A DNA stretch of 64,000 nucleotides from Guadua angustifolia. Lineage: Eukaryota; Streptophyta; Magnoliopsida; Poales; Poaceae. A program made the position numbers and the translations under genes. Shown here piece by piece: positions 38,801 through 50,800 of the stretch. A model generated the notes under the pieces. It worked only from the letters and a program-made list of their open reading frames with translations, searched no databases and was not told the DNA's origin. The stretch spans positions 1,178,001 through 1,242,000 of the forward strand of contig CM070518.1 of the NCBI GenBank assembly GCA_036346375.1. Reading direction: 5' to 3'. How positions within the stretch are numbered: position 1 is the first letter of the stretch; each line of letters begins with the position of its first letter.

Positions 38801-41800
38801 TTGCCTCGCTCGCCTCGAGTGCGCCTCCTCTGCCTCGGCTTGCCTGCGGCTACTCCTGCCTCGAGTGCCTCTTCACTCCTTGCTGTTGTTGCTTCACATC
38901 TCGGCGGACTGGGAACCTCGGATGGTAGAGGAATGTGTCGGCTGGGAGCATGGTCGAGACTCGAGAGATTTGTTGGTCAACCGATGGGTCAACTAGGCCA
39001 AGCCAACCACATGGGCTGAATTGATTTTATGAATAGTAAAAGAAACCGGTTGGCCATACAAAAGTAGCTTCACCAGGGATATCCTTTGGTCGCCTAATCC
39101 TCGCCTAAGCACCTAGGCGTCCAGGCGTTCCGGAGGTGACTCACCTCGCTGGGGCGCCGTGATAATCATGTTATCCATGATTCTGACTCTTGCTGTGTTC
39201 AAGATCGTCGGACGGGGTCTCTGGTTGGTAATGGCCCTCACCGTCATGACTCTCAACACCTTTGAGAGCTTGACTAGCTTCATCTTCCTTCCGTTGCTCC
39301 TGCCAGTCTCTCAGTCTCCTTCACTGATTCCGCCTCCGTTGCATCTTCTACCGGGTCGTTTGCTCAGTGGCATCACTGTTTAGGGCATCTTTATGGGTCA
39401 CGTCTGTCTTCTTTAGTTCGCCGTAGTTTTTTAGGTTCTGCTTGATGAAACCTCTTTAGATTGTGTGGGTTGTAAACTTGGTAAACAACTACAACTCTCC
39501 TATCCTTCCAGTGAGTCTGTATCCCAGCGTCCCTTTGATCTTGTTCATTCTGATGTTTGGGGACTGGCTCAAAAGGGGTTATAAATATTATATTTTTTTA
39601 TAGATGATTTCTCTCGCCACACTTGGATATATTTTATGTCTTTTCATAGCAAGATTTTATCTATCTATAAGAATTTTCCTACTATGATCCGTACTCAATT
39701 TGACTCTCCCATTCGAGTTCTTCGTGCTAACTCAACAGGGGAGTATCTGTCTAGCGCCCATCGTGCTTGCTACACAAAGCACTCTTTCTCAGTTTTCCTG
39801 TGCTGGCGTTCATGCTCGGAATGGTATGGCTGAGCGCATGCATCAACATCTTCTTGAGACAGCTCGTGCTCTTTTACTTGCTTCCGCTGTTCCATCTCAT
39901 TTCTGGGTTGAGGCTGTTTTTACTGCCACTTACTTGATTAATATTCAGCCTTCTGCTCTTCAAGGTGGGATTCCGGTGAAGCGTCTTTGTGGCATGCTTC
40001 CTGATTACTCTAGTATTCGCCTCTTTAGGTGTGTGTGCTATATCCTCCTTGCACCTTATGAACGAACTAAGCTGACTACTCAGTCTGTTGAGTGCATTTT
40101 TCTAGGATATAGTGCTGAGCATAAGGGATATCGTTGTTGGGATCCTGTTGGTCGACGGATGCGGATCTCGGGATGTAACTTTTGATGAGTCTCGTCCCTT
40201 CTACCTTCGTCCTTCTTCCACTCCAGCATCTCTTGTCGAGCCGCTTTCTTTCTTGACTTTTCATGATGCTCCTGTTGTCACTTTTCCTTCTCCACAGTTG
40301 GTGTCTCCTTTGCCAACCTCTTCATAGGAGTCTTCACCTCCTATGCCTCCTCCAGCTGTTTCTTCTAACAATGGTCCTTCTTAGCCTCTATACTATACTT
40401 ATCGTCCGCGAGTTGAGGATTCTTCTGATGTGTCTTCTTCTGTTGAGTCCTCTTCTTTCATGTTGGCTCCTCGATATGCTCTTCGCGATCGTCAGTCTAT
40501 TCGGCCTCCTGAGTGTCTTGGTTTTGATGGTGCTGTTCTTACCGAACCGACTTCTTATTGTGAGGCTGTTATTTATCAGGAATGACAGCATGCGATAGCA
40601 GAGGAGCTTGCTACCCTTGAGCATACTGGCACGTGGGATCTTGTGCCCCTTCCTCCACGTGTCCGTCCCATTACATGTAAGTGGGTCTATAAGGTTAAAA
40701 CTCGCTTTGATGGTTCTCTTGAATGCTACAAGGCACGTCTTGTATCACGTGGTTTTCAGTAGAAGCATGGTCATGATTATGATGAGACTTTTGCTCCTGT
40801 GGCTCATATGACCATTGTTCGCACTCTTATTGCTATGGCTTTCGCAAGTGATCTATCTCTCAGCTTGATGTCAAGAATTCCTTCTTAATGGTGAGCTACG
40901 TGAGGTCTTTATGCAACCACCACCGGGTTATTCTATTCCTGAGGGCATGGTTTATCGCCTTCGTCGCTTTCTTTATGGGCTCAAGTAAGCCCCTCGTGCT
41001 TAGTTTGAGCGTTTTTCTTCTGTGGTCACTGCTGCTGACTTTTCTGCTAGTGTTCATGAATTTCACCTCGTGAACGGACTCTTCTTCTCTATATTGATGC
41101 CATGATTATTACTGAAGATGACTCCCAGTATATTGCCTTTGTGAAAACACGTCTTAGCAAGCAGTTTCTTATGTCTGTTCTGGGTCCTCTTCGCTATTTT
41201 CTTGGGATTGAGGTCTCTTCTACACCTGAGGGCTTCTTTCTATCCCAAGAGAAGTATATTCAGGATCTTCTTGATCGTACTTCTCTCACTGATCAGCGCA
41301 CCACTAGGACTACTATGGAGCTCAATGTTCACCTTCAACCTACTGATGGTGAACCTCTTGAGGATCCTACTCGCTATCGCCATCTTGTCGAGAGTCTTGT
41401 CTACCTTGGTGTCACTCATCCTAATATATCATATCCTGTTCATATCTAGTCAATTTGTTTCCGCTTCCACACAGCTCCACTATAGTCATCTTCTTTGTGT
41501 TCTACGATATCTTCGTGGAACTATCTCTCACCATCTTTTTTTCCTCGCTCCAGCTCCTTTCAACTCTAGGCATATTCTGATGCTACTTGGGCTAGTGATC
41601 CCTCAGATCGTTGGTCTCTTTCTGCTTATTGTGTTTTTCTTGGCGGTTTTCTCATTACTTAGAAGACTAAGAAGAAGACAGCAGTTTCTCGTTCGAGTGT
41701 TGAGGCTGAGTTGCGAGCTATGGCTCTTTTGACAGCAGAGGTTACTTGACTACAGTGGCTGCTTGAGGAATTTGGTGTTTCTATTTCTACACCAACTCTT

Positions 41801-44800
41801 CTTTTCTCTAGCAGTACAGGTGCTATTAGATTGCTCGCAATCCCGTGAAGCATGAGCTCACCAAGCATATTGGTGTTGATGCTTCCTATGTGCGGTCACA
41901 GGTACAGGATCAAGTTGTGGCTTTTCAGTATGTGTCTTCAGAGTTTCAGTTGGCAGACTTCTGCACAAAGATATAGACTAGAGCTCTGCATAGTTTTTAT
42001 CTCTCCAAACTCTGTTGTTGATCTACCATAAGTTTGAGGAGGGTGTTAGACAATATCCTTATTACCTTATATAAGAGATTGCTAGTTGCCTTGTATGGAG
42101 ATTGTTTGCCTTGTATAGATATTGCCTTATATAGGCTTTCCTTCTATACCTTCTTGTACATGTATATATACTGGCCCACTGGCCTCATGTTGAATACAAG
42201 TGCTATTCATAACAAAAGCATGAGTTAGAATGGTAAGAATATAGTTGCTCTCTCAAGTCAAATGGGTGGACAACATGAGTGGGCGTCATCTCATCAATTT
42301 TTTCGTGAATAGTCCAAAAGGCACCTTCTTGCAGTCAGTCAATGCTTCAACTGAATCAGCTGATGCACACTTCTTAGCAAACTTGTTGGAGGCAAAAATT
42401 AATGCTATTAGGAGAGACTATGTGGTCGACATTGTCACAAAACAATGAATCAAACTACAAGGCAATGGAGAGGATTTCTACTTTATTTTGGAACCCTTGT
42501 GATGCCCATTACTTAGACCTTATGATGGAGAACATTGGGAAGATAGAGCAGTTCAGTAATTGCATTGCTAAATCGAAGAGGGCATGCAGATTTATCTATA
42601 GGCATGAGAGGATTCTTGATGCGATGAGGAATAATACTGGTAGTAGAGATCCTGTGAGGCCCGCAACAACTCGTTTTGCTACATCATTCCTCACCTTGGC
42701 CATCATGTACAAGCATAGACAAGCTTTGAAGAGTCTCTTTATTAATGAAGAATAAAATGGGAACAAGTTGTCTACCATAAGACTAGGGAAGGTGACTGCA
42801 AAAATTGTGCTATCGATGTCATTTTGGAATTCAGTTGAAAATTGTAAGACAGCTTCACAACCACTTCTTGTTGCTTTGAGGATCGCTGATGGTGGTGAGA
42901 GGCCAGCAATGCCTGAGATTAGTGCAGCCATGGATGCTACAAAGATGAACATCAAGGAGACTTTGCAAAATAAGCCACATTTACTCAATGAGGTCCTAGG
43001 AATTGTTGACAAGCGATGGGACAAAAAATAGAGCAAAAGTTATATGGGCGGCATTGTTCTTTAATCCAAATAAGTTTTTGGCATTAAAGGCGAAAATAGA
43101 AAACTTGCTACAAGGCTAAGGTCGATGTTCAATGATGTGCTATGGAAGATGGTCACCGACGTTGATAAACAAAGCAAGTAGACAAGCTGATGATTATGAG
43201 AGGACAAAAGGTGATTGCTTCACAAAGGCAATTGTTGTTATGTGCTTGAGTGTACTCGGTGATGGTTGTGCCCATGCCGCAGTGGCACGCAACTTGTCGG
43301 GGTCAGTCGCAACTCCTGCCGAGATATGTCCCAGATAGCCCAGTTGACGTTGTGCAAATGCACATTTAGACTTTTTCAAGTACAACTTGTGGTCACACAA
43401 TCGTTCGACAACGATGCGCACATGTGCATAATGGTCGACGGCCGAGTGGCTGTAAATGAGGATGTCGTTGAAGAAGACGAGGACAAACTTCCGTTGGAAG
43501 TCCTGTAAGACTTCATTCATGAGGGCTTGAAATGTAGATGGCACATTGGAGAGCCCGAACGACATCACAAGGAACTCATAATGGCCGTGGTGAGTAGGAA
43601 AAGCCGCTTTGTCAATGTCACTCTTAGTCATGTGCACTTGATGGTAGCCGGAATGGAGATTCAGTTTGGAAAAGAACTTTGCACCGTGCAGTTCATCAAG
43701 CAGTTCTTCTATCACTGGAACTAGAAATTTATCCTTGACCGTGCGTGCATTGAGCTCACGGTAATCGACATAGAACCTCCAAGAGCCATCTCGTTTCTTC
43801 ACTAGCAAACCCGATGAGGAAAATGGAGAGCAACTAGGCTGAATGATACCTTGAGCTAGCATGGAGGAACACTGACATTTAATCTCGTCCTTTTGATGGT
43901 ATGAATATCGATACGGTCAAATGACCACCGGGTCCGTGGCTTCCTTGAGATAAATGCGATGGTTGCAGGTGCGGTGAGGAGGAAGACTAGTCCGCTCTGC
44001 AAATACATCCTGGAAAGCTGCAAGTAGATCATCCACATGCTAGTTACAATGAATCGGCAAGTGTGGTCGGCCATTATGGCGGATGCCCTGCAAGAGAACT
44101 GGCTTGCCTGAATAGACAAAGGACATCGTTAAGTTGACAAAATTCCATTGAATAACTACCAGTGTTTGAAGCCAATGTATTCCCAGGACCACATCAAACC
44201 CATCAGGGGAATAACAATGAATGATGTGGTAAATGGATGAGTATCAATGTGAAAGCACTCATCTTAAACATCCCCCAAACAGGGCAATTGACTCCCATTG
44301 GCAACCCACACATGCTGAGAAGACGACTGGCCATGGATTAGTGACATTCGAGCGGCAGCATGACAACTAATGAAATTGTGGGTGCTCCCGCTATCAATGA
44401 GGCATCGTAGTTGATGCCCGCGCATTGTTAACATCAACTGCATGGTGCCCCCAGCTTAGGCTCTAGAATAGCCAATAGGGATAAGGATGGTTCAGCTAAC
44501 TCCCCATCCTCCTCTTCCGTAGCACCCGCATGATCGGAGAAAACCTCCTCTTCTCTAGCGTCTGCATAGATCTCAATGGCGAAGAGGCGCTTGCAGTGAT
44601 GGTCCCTGGAGTAAAAAATCATCGCAGTGATAGCACAACCGCTTCGCACAGCACTCGTCAAGTTGATTCGTGCTGAGTTTAAGTTTGCTGAGAGGTGGTG
44701 ATGGTGGTGGTGGTGCAGCCACTGTACTGGATGATGCATTGGAGGTCCGACTACTCCCGCTGCAGATGAGATTGCACCTGAGCGTTGTCCTCCCAATGGT

Positions 44801-47800
44801 GTCACCTAGCGCATGGGTGGGGAAGGCGATCCACGGCTGAAAGCCATACGACCGCATCCCACAGAAGAAGTGTTATGCACGGCTTCCACCAATGACAAAT
44901 CCTTTCGTTCTTCAGCTTCACGAGCACAAGCGACTGCTTCAGACAAATCACAAGGTCGTTCCCAATGGACATCAGCCGCGAGCGATCGTGACAATCCCGC
45001 AGTAAAGGTCTCCACTTGATCAACGCATGACATGCGCGGGGTACATGCGAGAAGACGTTGAAACTCACGGGCGTAGTCATCTACTCGGCTGGAGCCCTGC
45101 TTCAAGTTGACGAGATCGCCGAGAGGCCCACCCCCGACTGGCGAGTGAAGTGCTGAAGAAAGGCATCGGAGAAATCTTCCCATGAAATCCAATCGGTTTC
45201 GAGCATCCAGTTGTCGAGCACCTCTTGAGCTTCACCATGAAGATGTAGGCTGACGAGGTCAACATGTCCTTGAGCCGGAATTTGGTGTAGACGGAAGAAG
45301 CGCTCATATTGGCGAAGCCACGCAATCGGGTCGTCCGTCCGTTATAACTTGGAAGCTTTAGCTGAGGAGCACGCGGTGCGGTGCCCAACGCTAATGATGA
45401 AACACATCCCCATCGTCTGTCGGATGCAGATGATCGAGCGAAAGGCGCAGGTGACCGCCATTGTCCCAAGGTTGCTGTTCGCGACGACCTCGCTTAGCTA
45501 CGCGCGAACATGCATGGCAAGTTGTCGGTTGGAGCCAGCAACTCAGTGGATCCACCATGTGCGATCGTTCTCGGCGATTTGGCCAAGAATCATGGCGCCG
45601 ACCAGACTCCTCAGCGGCATGGCTGTGCTAGCCATAATCGCCGTTGGGAGGCTTGGAGGCCCTAGATATGGTGAGCAACTCCCCCAGGGAAGTCTTCAAC
45701 TCGTCCATGGATGCCTCCAGCTTGCCGATGCGATCTTCGATGGTGGGTTGCTCCATGGTCGGAGGATCGGCAGAATCTGATACCAAATTGTTATGTGCTT
45801 GTGTAGAGACGCGTGTCAGGTCGTTGATCAGCACGCGAGGTGGACGTCGACGCCGTGGTGGCTATCAACGTTTGATTAGCGAACAAAGCTACTGTCCTTG
45901 TTCATCAGAAGGCACTGCCAAGAGATAAGTTTCGGCAAAAACAGTATGCCCTTTTCATTGGTTTCTTCAAAACATGCCCTTTTCATTGGTTTCTTCTAAA
46001 CATATAGCAGTCTACTGACTTGATCCGCAAGGATCAAAACTGATCAAAGGATTATTTAACCATCCAAAATAACTAATCTACTAGATAACTTCTCAAGACT
46101 AACAACCTGGTCCTGCTTTAGCCAAGCCTGCGCATGCCTTGCACCTGCAATCGGGCATCGCCAGGCTGCACGTCCCCCGAACCTTTCTTAATTATATGCT
46201 TCCGTTAATACACATTATCCAAGCCCATGACAATTGCGATCAAAGATTGAGAAAGAAAGAATCCTCTTAAGTATAAGTAATTAAGTATAATGATTTCTTA
46301 ATTTCTTCTTTTAAGGCTCTCTATTTTTGAACTTTAAAAGTGCATATGGTGGCCTTGCTTATGAGCTCCAATGTTTAGCAAAACAAATCATTAGTCTTTA
46401 TTGTTCGGCATCTGGATATGAGTGCAATTGGAGTATGTTTTCATTTGTAAGTAGCTAGCATACTTTATTTGACAAATCAATGGCTCTTTAACTCTTTATG
46501 TTGATTGCAGACGCTTTAGACATTCTTCTTTTATGTTGTATTGTTGTGTTTGCAGATCCATACCAAAAAGAGAAATTGTTTAGAGCATAAGAAATTGAAT
46601 ACATTGGTGCACATTTCATACAACCGAAAGATGGCAACTAGGTTCCAATAGGTTCCAAAAGCTACGTGAGCAAGGCTCTAAAGGAAAGAAATCCAACCCA
46701 TTGATCCTAGAAGAATATCAATGGGATAATGAATGGGTCAACATCAATGATGAACCAGATCACGAAGTCAGTACCAGTGGCGATGATCATCTAACTTGGG
46801 CTCATATTGGTGAAGCCATTAGTTGGGCTCATATTGGTGAAGCCATTAGTGCTTCACACAATCTCAAAGGTCACAATTATCCTAGGAGCGCTCGTGGTGA
46901 TGTTGTTGCTAGTAGGTCTACTGACTGCCCATAGGCCCCCATATCACTTATGCTCGGTGTTCAAAGTCCAAAGTTGCCGGTGGTAATGTTGACGAACTAG
47001 AGAATGAGAGTGAAGATGTTGCGGGAAATGATCAACATTATGGAGTTCATGATGATGCAGAATTGGATGATGATGAGACTCCACTGTCTACTCATGACGG
47101 TGGAATAAATAGTCAATAGGATGAATTTGAATTGGATGATGACTTGGATGCCTAATTCAAAATATAAATGCATTTGTTACTTTTGCTACTTTCAGACTTA
47201 GAACTTATCTATCAATTGTCGTTGTCGTTCAGAACCTGTTTCTTATTAAATTATGCACTTACGCTATTTTTAATGACTAGCTATCTAGTAGCTGCCAAGT
47301 GCTGATGATCAACTTTATGACTTAATGGCATTGCTTACCATATACAAGAATCTAGTACTAAAGAATAACCTAGCATCTAATTATATAGCATCTAATTCTA
47401 CGTCTCTTGCTTTGGATGAGTTGATTGCTTAAATTCTCTACGGCCACCCTCCATAGATTTATATAATCCCCTTAGTCCTCCTCCAAAGGGAAGTAGGAAT
47501 CCTACTCTAAAAGAAAGTAGAAATCATAATCCTTTTAAGATTCATCTAGCACCCCTTATAGCACACCTTTACAAATCCTAAAAGACAATATATGACTTAC
47601 CATACTCAACAATCTCTATCTTGACTCTTATCCATTGAAGTCACCATGCTTCTCCAAGAACTCGCTCCAAGTTGGCTTTGTATTTTTTCATTGTTTTCAC
47701 CTTTGGTAGTGCCCCTACCCCAGGGGCTCATACACATCACCGTGATATGTATTAGTGTTTTGGCTTGGCATCCCAAACCCTCCACCTGAGAGTCATTTCT

Positions 47801-50800
47801 TTGTGTAGGTTTGTTAATCACACCTATTCCTATAGCCCTCCATGGCATAGGTTTGCATCGTCTCCGAGCTCCACCCGCTCGTTGGTACCACGTGGTTAGC
47901 ACCACTATGTCTTCCTTCTTCCAACAGTTCGCACCTTTGCCTTAGTGCCTGCTAGATTTTGCAACCATCTTTGCAGTTCCGCTATTCCGCATATAACTGC
48001 AATTGAGATCTAAGTAACTACCGTTGACGACATAGTTTTCCTTTTCATGATTATGATTTTTATTAGACCTCCCATCAGTTGCCCTTCATTTAGGTTTACC
48101 AATCAATTGGGTATCATTCATTGCTCTAGATACTTTTCATGATCGCCCTGCCCTTTTAAGTAACTCGTACGACTCCACCTTTGAGTGATACCTCACAAGT
48201 CACAACCTTTGAGTTCAAGAGACCTTACAAATATTAGATTCCTTTTTAAGCTGAGAAAATATCGAACTCCCACCAATATGTAATGTGCTCCATAATACAT
48301 CTCCAATGTAATTGTTCACACCTCACTAATTGCTTACTCCTTGCAATCTGCCAACTGAAAAGTTCCATGCGTCGACATAGGGATCCTTCGTCAAACATCT
48401 TACTCGCAGAACATATGTGGAAGCAACAACCTAAATCTAATATATATTCATGAAAAATACCTGATTGACTAACGAGTATGTCCAAATCATATTTGGCTGC
48501 CCCCATTGAGCATGCACCTTGCATCGAACAGTCCTTTATCATATGACCTTCCTCGTTACATAGATAGCATACACATATACCCTTGCTCTTGCCCATCTTC
48601 CTGTGACTTTTGCCTTTATCTACAACACCTATGACAATCAATGCTTATCACCCGAGGAAAAAGATTCTGATGGCTTTTTCAAGGATTCCACCTCCAACAA
48701 ATATGTAACTGCCTCATTGAAGTTGAGAATGTTTTTTGTAAGAATGTTCATCACAATTACTCATATGATGGTGGCAGAGATGATTCCAGTATGTTGACTT
48801 TGTAGTTCTTAATTTTCTCATCCACACTAATCAGTTATATGATGAGCTCGTTGAAGAAATTGAGATGGTCAACGAATCGTGTACCTTTCTCCATGTACAA
48901 CCTATACAATTGTCGCTTCAGCATCCACCAATTTGTCAGCAATTTTGCCATGTACAATTCTTCTAAGTCCTTCCATAATTTCTTCGGTAAATTCTCCTTT
49001 GATCACCAAATACTTTACCTTATCAGAGAGACATACACGGATTGTACTGATAGTCTTCTGCTCAATCACCTTCCGGTCTTCGTTGGACGTCTTTTCTGGT
49101 TTGTCCCCTTCAAGAGTAGCGATTAACTCTTACTAGACAAGGGCATCCTTCACCACATATTGCCAAACGCTGAATTTCCTCCGCCGTCAAATTTGCCTAC
49201 TTGATTCCACATTGTCAACATCTGATCTTTATTTTGTGCTACCTAATGCTTTAGCGACTTTCTCACAAATATGATTAATCCGGCCTTAACGTTGATACCA
49301 CTTGTTATACTTTGATACCCCTTCTTATGCGCAGTAGCCCCCCAAATTGGATTAGAATTTGTGTAATATGGCATGGTCTCGAGAGCGAAGTAGTTTAATC
49401 TCGTAGAGAGAACCGAAATAACAGCAATGAAGCAACCACAACGAGTGAGAGATTTAGCGAAGCTGACCGCAAATTCTTTAAGCACATCCACAAAAGAGTA
49501 CAAGGGATTATCGATCTCTCACAATCCTCTTAAGCCCTCGAATCCTTGCCCTATATAAGAATTTAGTGCTAAAGAATGATCTAGCCTCTAATCCTTTCGT
49601 GCGCCTCGTGTTTTGGATTAGTTGGTATGTGGCTTGGTTGCTTGGGTTCTCTATGCCACCCACCAGTGGCGCATTCAGAAACTTAGAAAGGAGGGGACTA
49701 AAATTGAGACCTCTAAACTAATATATATAATATATTAATATATATAGTATTTTTTTAGAACATAGAACATGACAAAATGATATATATAATATAAAAATAC
49801 CAACACTTATCTAACAGTCACATATAATATAAATACGTAACATTACAAAGAAAAAAACGTACCGATCATGGCATCTTAAGAGTTGGTAATTGATATTTAC
49901 GAGTTTTTATGTTTTGAAAACGTTACAAAATATCTTCTATGTCTATCTTGGAAAATATGTCTCGTTCGATGTAGTATACCATGAGATCATTTAACCAGTC
50001 ATCACTTATCTTATTACGCAAATCTGTCTTGATAATCTTCATTGCCGAGAAAGCCCTTTCAACTGTAGTTATACCCACAGGTAAAACTAATACTAATTCA
50101 ATAAGCCTATAGACTAATGGATAAACAACATGCTTTTTTGCTTCAACCATCATCACCGCGAGACTAGTAAGATCATCACAACTTGAAAATTCTTCTCTTC
50201 TCAAGTCATCAATGAATAAGTCAAGTTGTGCTTCCAAAACCACACGATCATATGATGAGAAATCATCTGAATAAATATCTGAAAGCCAAAAAAGCCTATC
50301 ATGTTCAAAATTTACAAATGAATCTCTTGGATCTAGACAAGTAATGTATTTCAAAAACTCTATTAAAAATTCACTGAACCGATTGTTTAACTCGGTAATT
50401 TCTCTAAATTTGTAGACGAATTTTCCTTAAATTTATCTAACTTAGGGGGGAGGAGAGGGGGGGCACGGGAGCCCACCTACGCCCCCCCGGTGCATACGCC
50501 ACTGCCACCCACTACGGGTTTATATAGCTCCCCCTTAGTCCTTCTCCAAAGAGAAGTAGAAATCCTAGCCTAAAAAAGAGCAGGAATCTTAATCCTCTAA
50601 ATAGCACATCTTTCCAAATAACAAAAGATTAGATACACAACGCATGGTGCCCACCATGGCAAAAACCTACAAAATACATTGATTAGGTCTGCAAATGCCA
50701 CAACACTGAATGCAGCTCCATTTATAAACTTCCAAATCACCTCCCTCCAAAAAAAAATAAGAAGCAGTTATTTTGTTCGCACAAGTTAAATGCTTTAAAA

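Larger units (their letters stand above)
36607..42214 (+). mobile_element. short-LTR copia element nested in the hAT
   Basis: The 3' LTR is 42044-42214 (171 bp, TGTTAGACA...CATAACA). The 5' LTR is cut to about 82 bp (36607-36688) by a deletion that also removed the primer-binding site. Flanks GAAGT (36602-36606) and AAAGC (42215-42219) are consistent with a mutated GAAGC duplication, and the hAT frame (KLK then HELEW) joins across it. A 740-bp hAT lies inside (38431-39170). Order is gag, protease, integrase, RT, RNase H. Confidence 0.88.
43236..46232 (-). mobile_element. Ty3-gypsy element nested in the hAT, 3' side deleted
   Basis: The 5' LTR is 45789-46232 (444 bp, plus-strand TGTTATGTGCTTG...CATGACA). 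Its left partner keeps only the first 20 bp or so (43236-43258) before running into RT, so the 3' LTR body, RNase H and integrase are deleted. Flanks are ATTGT (43231-43235) and ATTGC (46233-46237), a 5-bp duplication with one mismatch. The hAT frame continues across them. gag, protease and part of RT remain. Confidence 0.88.
35282..47333 (+). mobile_element. large Ac-like hAT transposon with nested insertions
   Basis: Termini are CAATGTTATTAAGTC (35282) and GACTTAATGGCATTG (ending 47333), inverse of each other with two mismatches. Flanks are CTTGCCAT (35274-35281) and CTTACCAT (47334-47341), an 8-bp duplication with one mismatch, as expected for hAT. 35300-35430 and 47280-47320 are subterminal CGACTAG-rich regions. 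Removing the copia (36607-42214) and gypsy (43236-46232) insertions leaves an element of about 3.4 kb, a normal size for an autonomous Ac-like hAT. It lies in the 3' LTR of the old copia element. Confidence 0.9.
35017..47611 (-). repeat. 3' LTR of the old copia element, split by the large hAT
   Basis: The two parts are 35017-35281 and 47342-47611, about 535 bp once the hAT and one target duplication are removed. They align with the 5' LTR across both parts. Confidence 0.8.
35017..50642 (-). mobile_element. old copia element, host of the nested complex
   Basis: LTR copies lie at 35017-35281 plus 47342-47611 (3' LTR, split by a hAT) and 49303-49663 plus 50513-50642 (5' LTR, split by a small hAT). 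Both begin TGTTAYRCTTKGATAC on the plus strand and share ATGGTCTCGAGARCGAAG-like blocks and GACCGCAAATTCTTTAAGCA. The outer flanks are GATGG (35012-35016) and CATGG (50643-50647), a 5-bp duplication with one mismatch. A primer-binding site and gag remnant lie inside on the minus strand. The internal region is only 1.7 kb, so most of pol is deleted. The LTRs differ at roughly one base in five, so this is the oldest layer. Confidence 0.85.
49303..50642 (-). repeat. 5' LTR of the old copia element, split by a small hAT
   Basis: The two parts are 49303-49663 and 50513-50642. A TATA box (TATATAAA, minus, 50526-50519) suits an LTR promoter. The plus-strand end reads ATACACAACG, matching ATACTCAACA of the other LTR, with the terminal CA mutated to CG. 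Confidence 0.8.

Noticed and set aside
38482..38928. 148-residue Pro/Ser-rich frame as a captured gene
   Set aside because: It lies wholly inside the 740-bp non-autonomous hAT; no domain is visible and the composition follows GC content.
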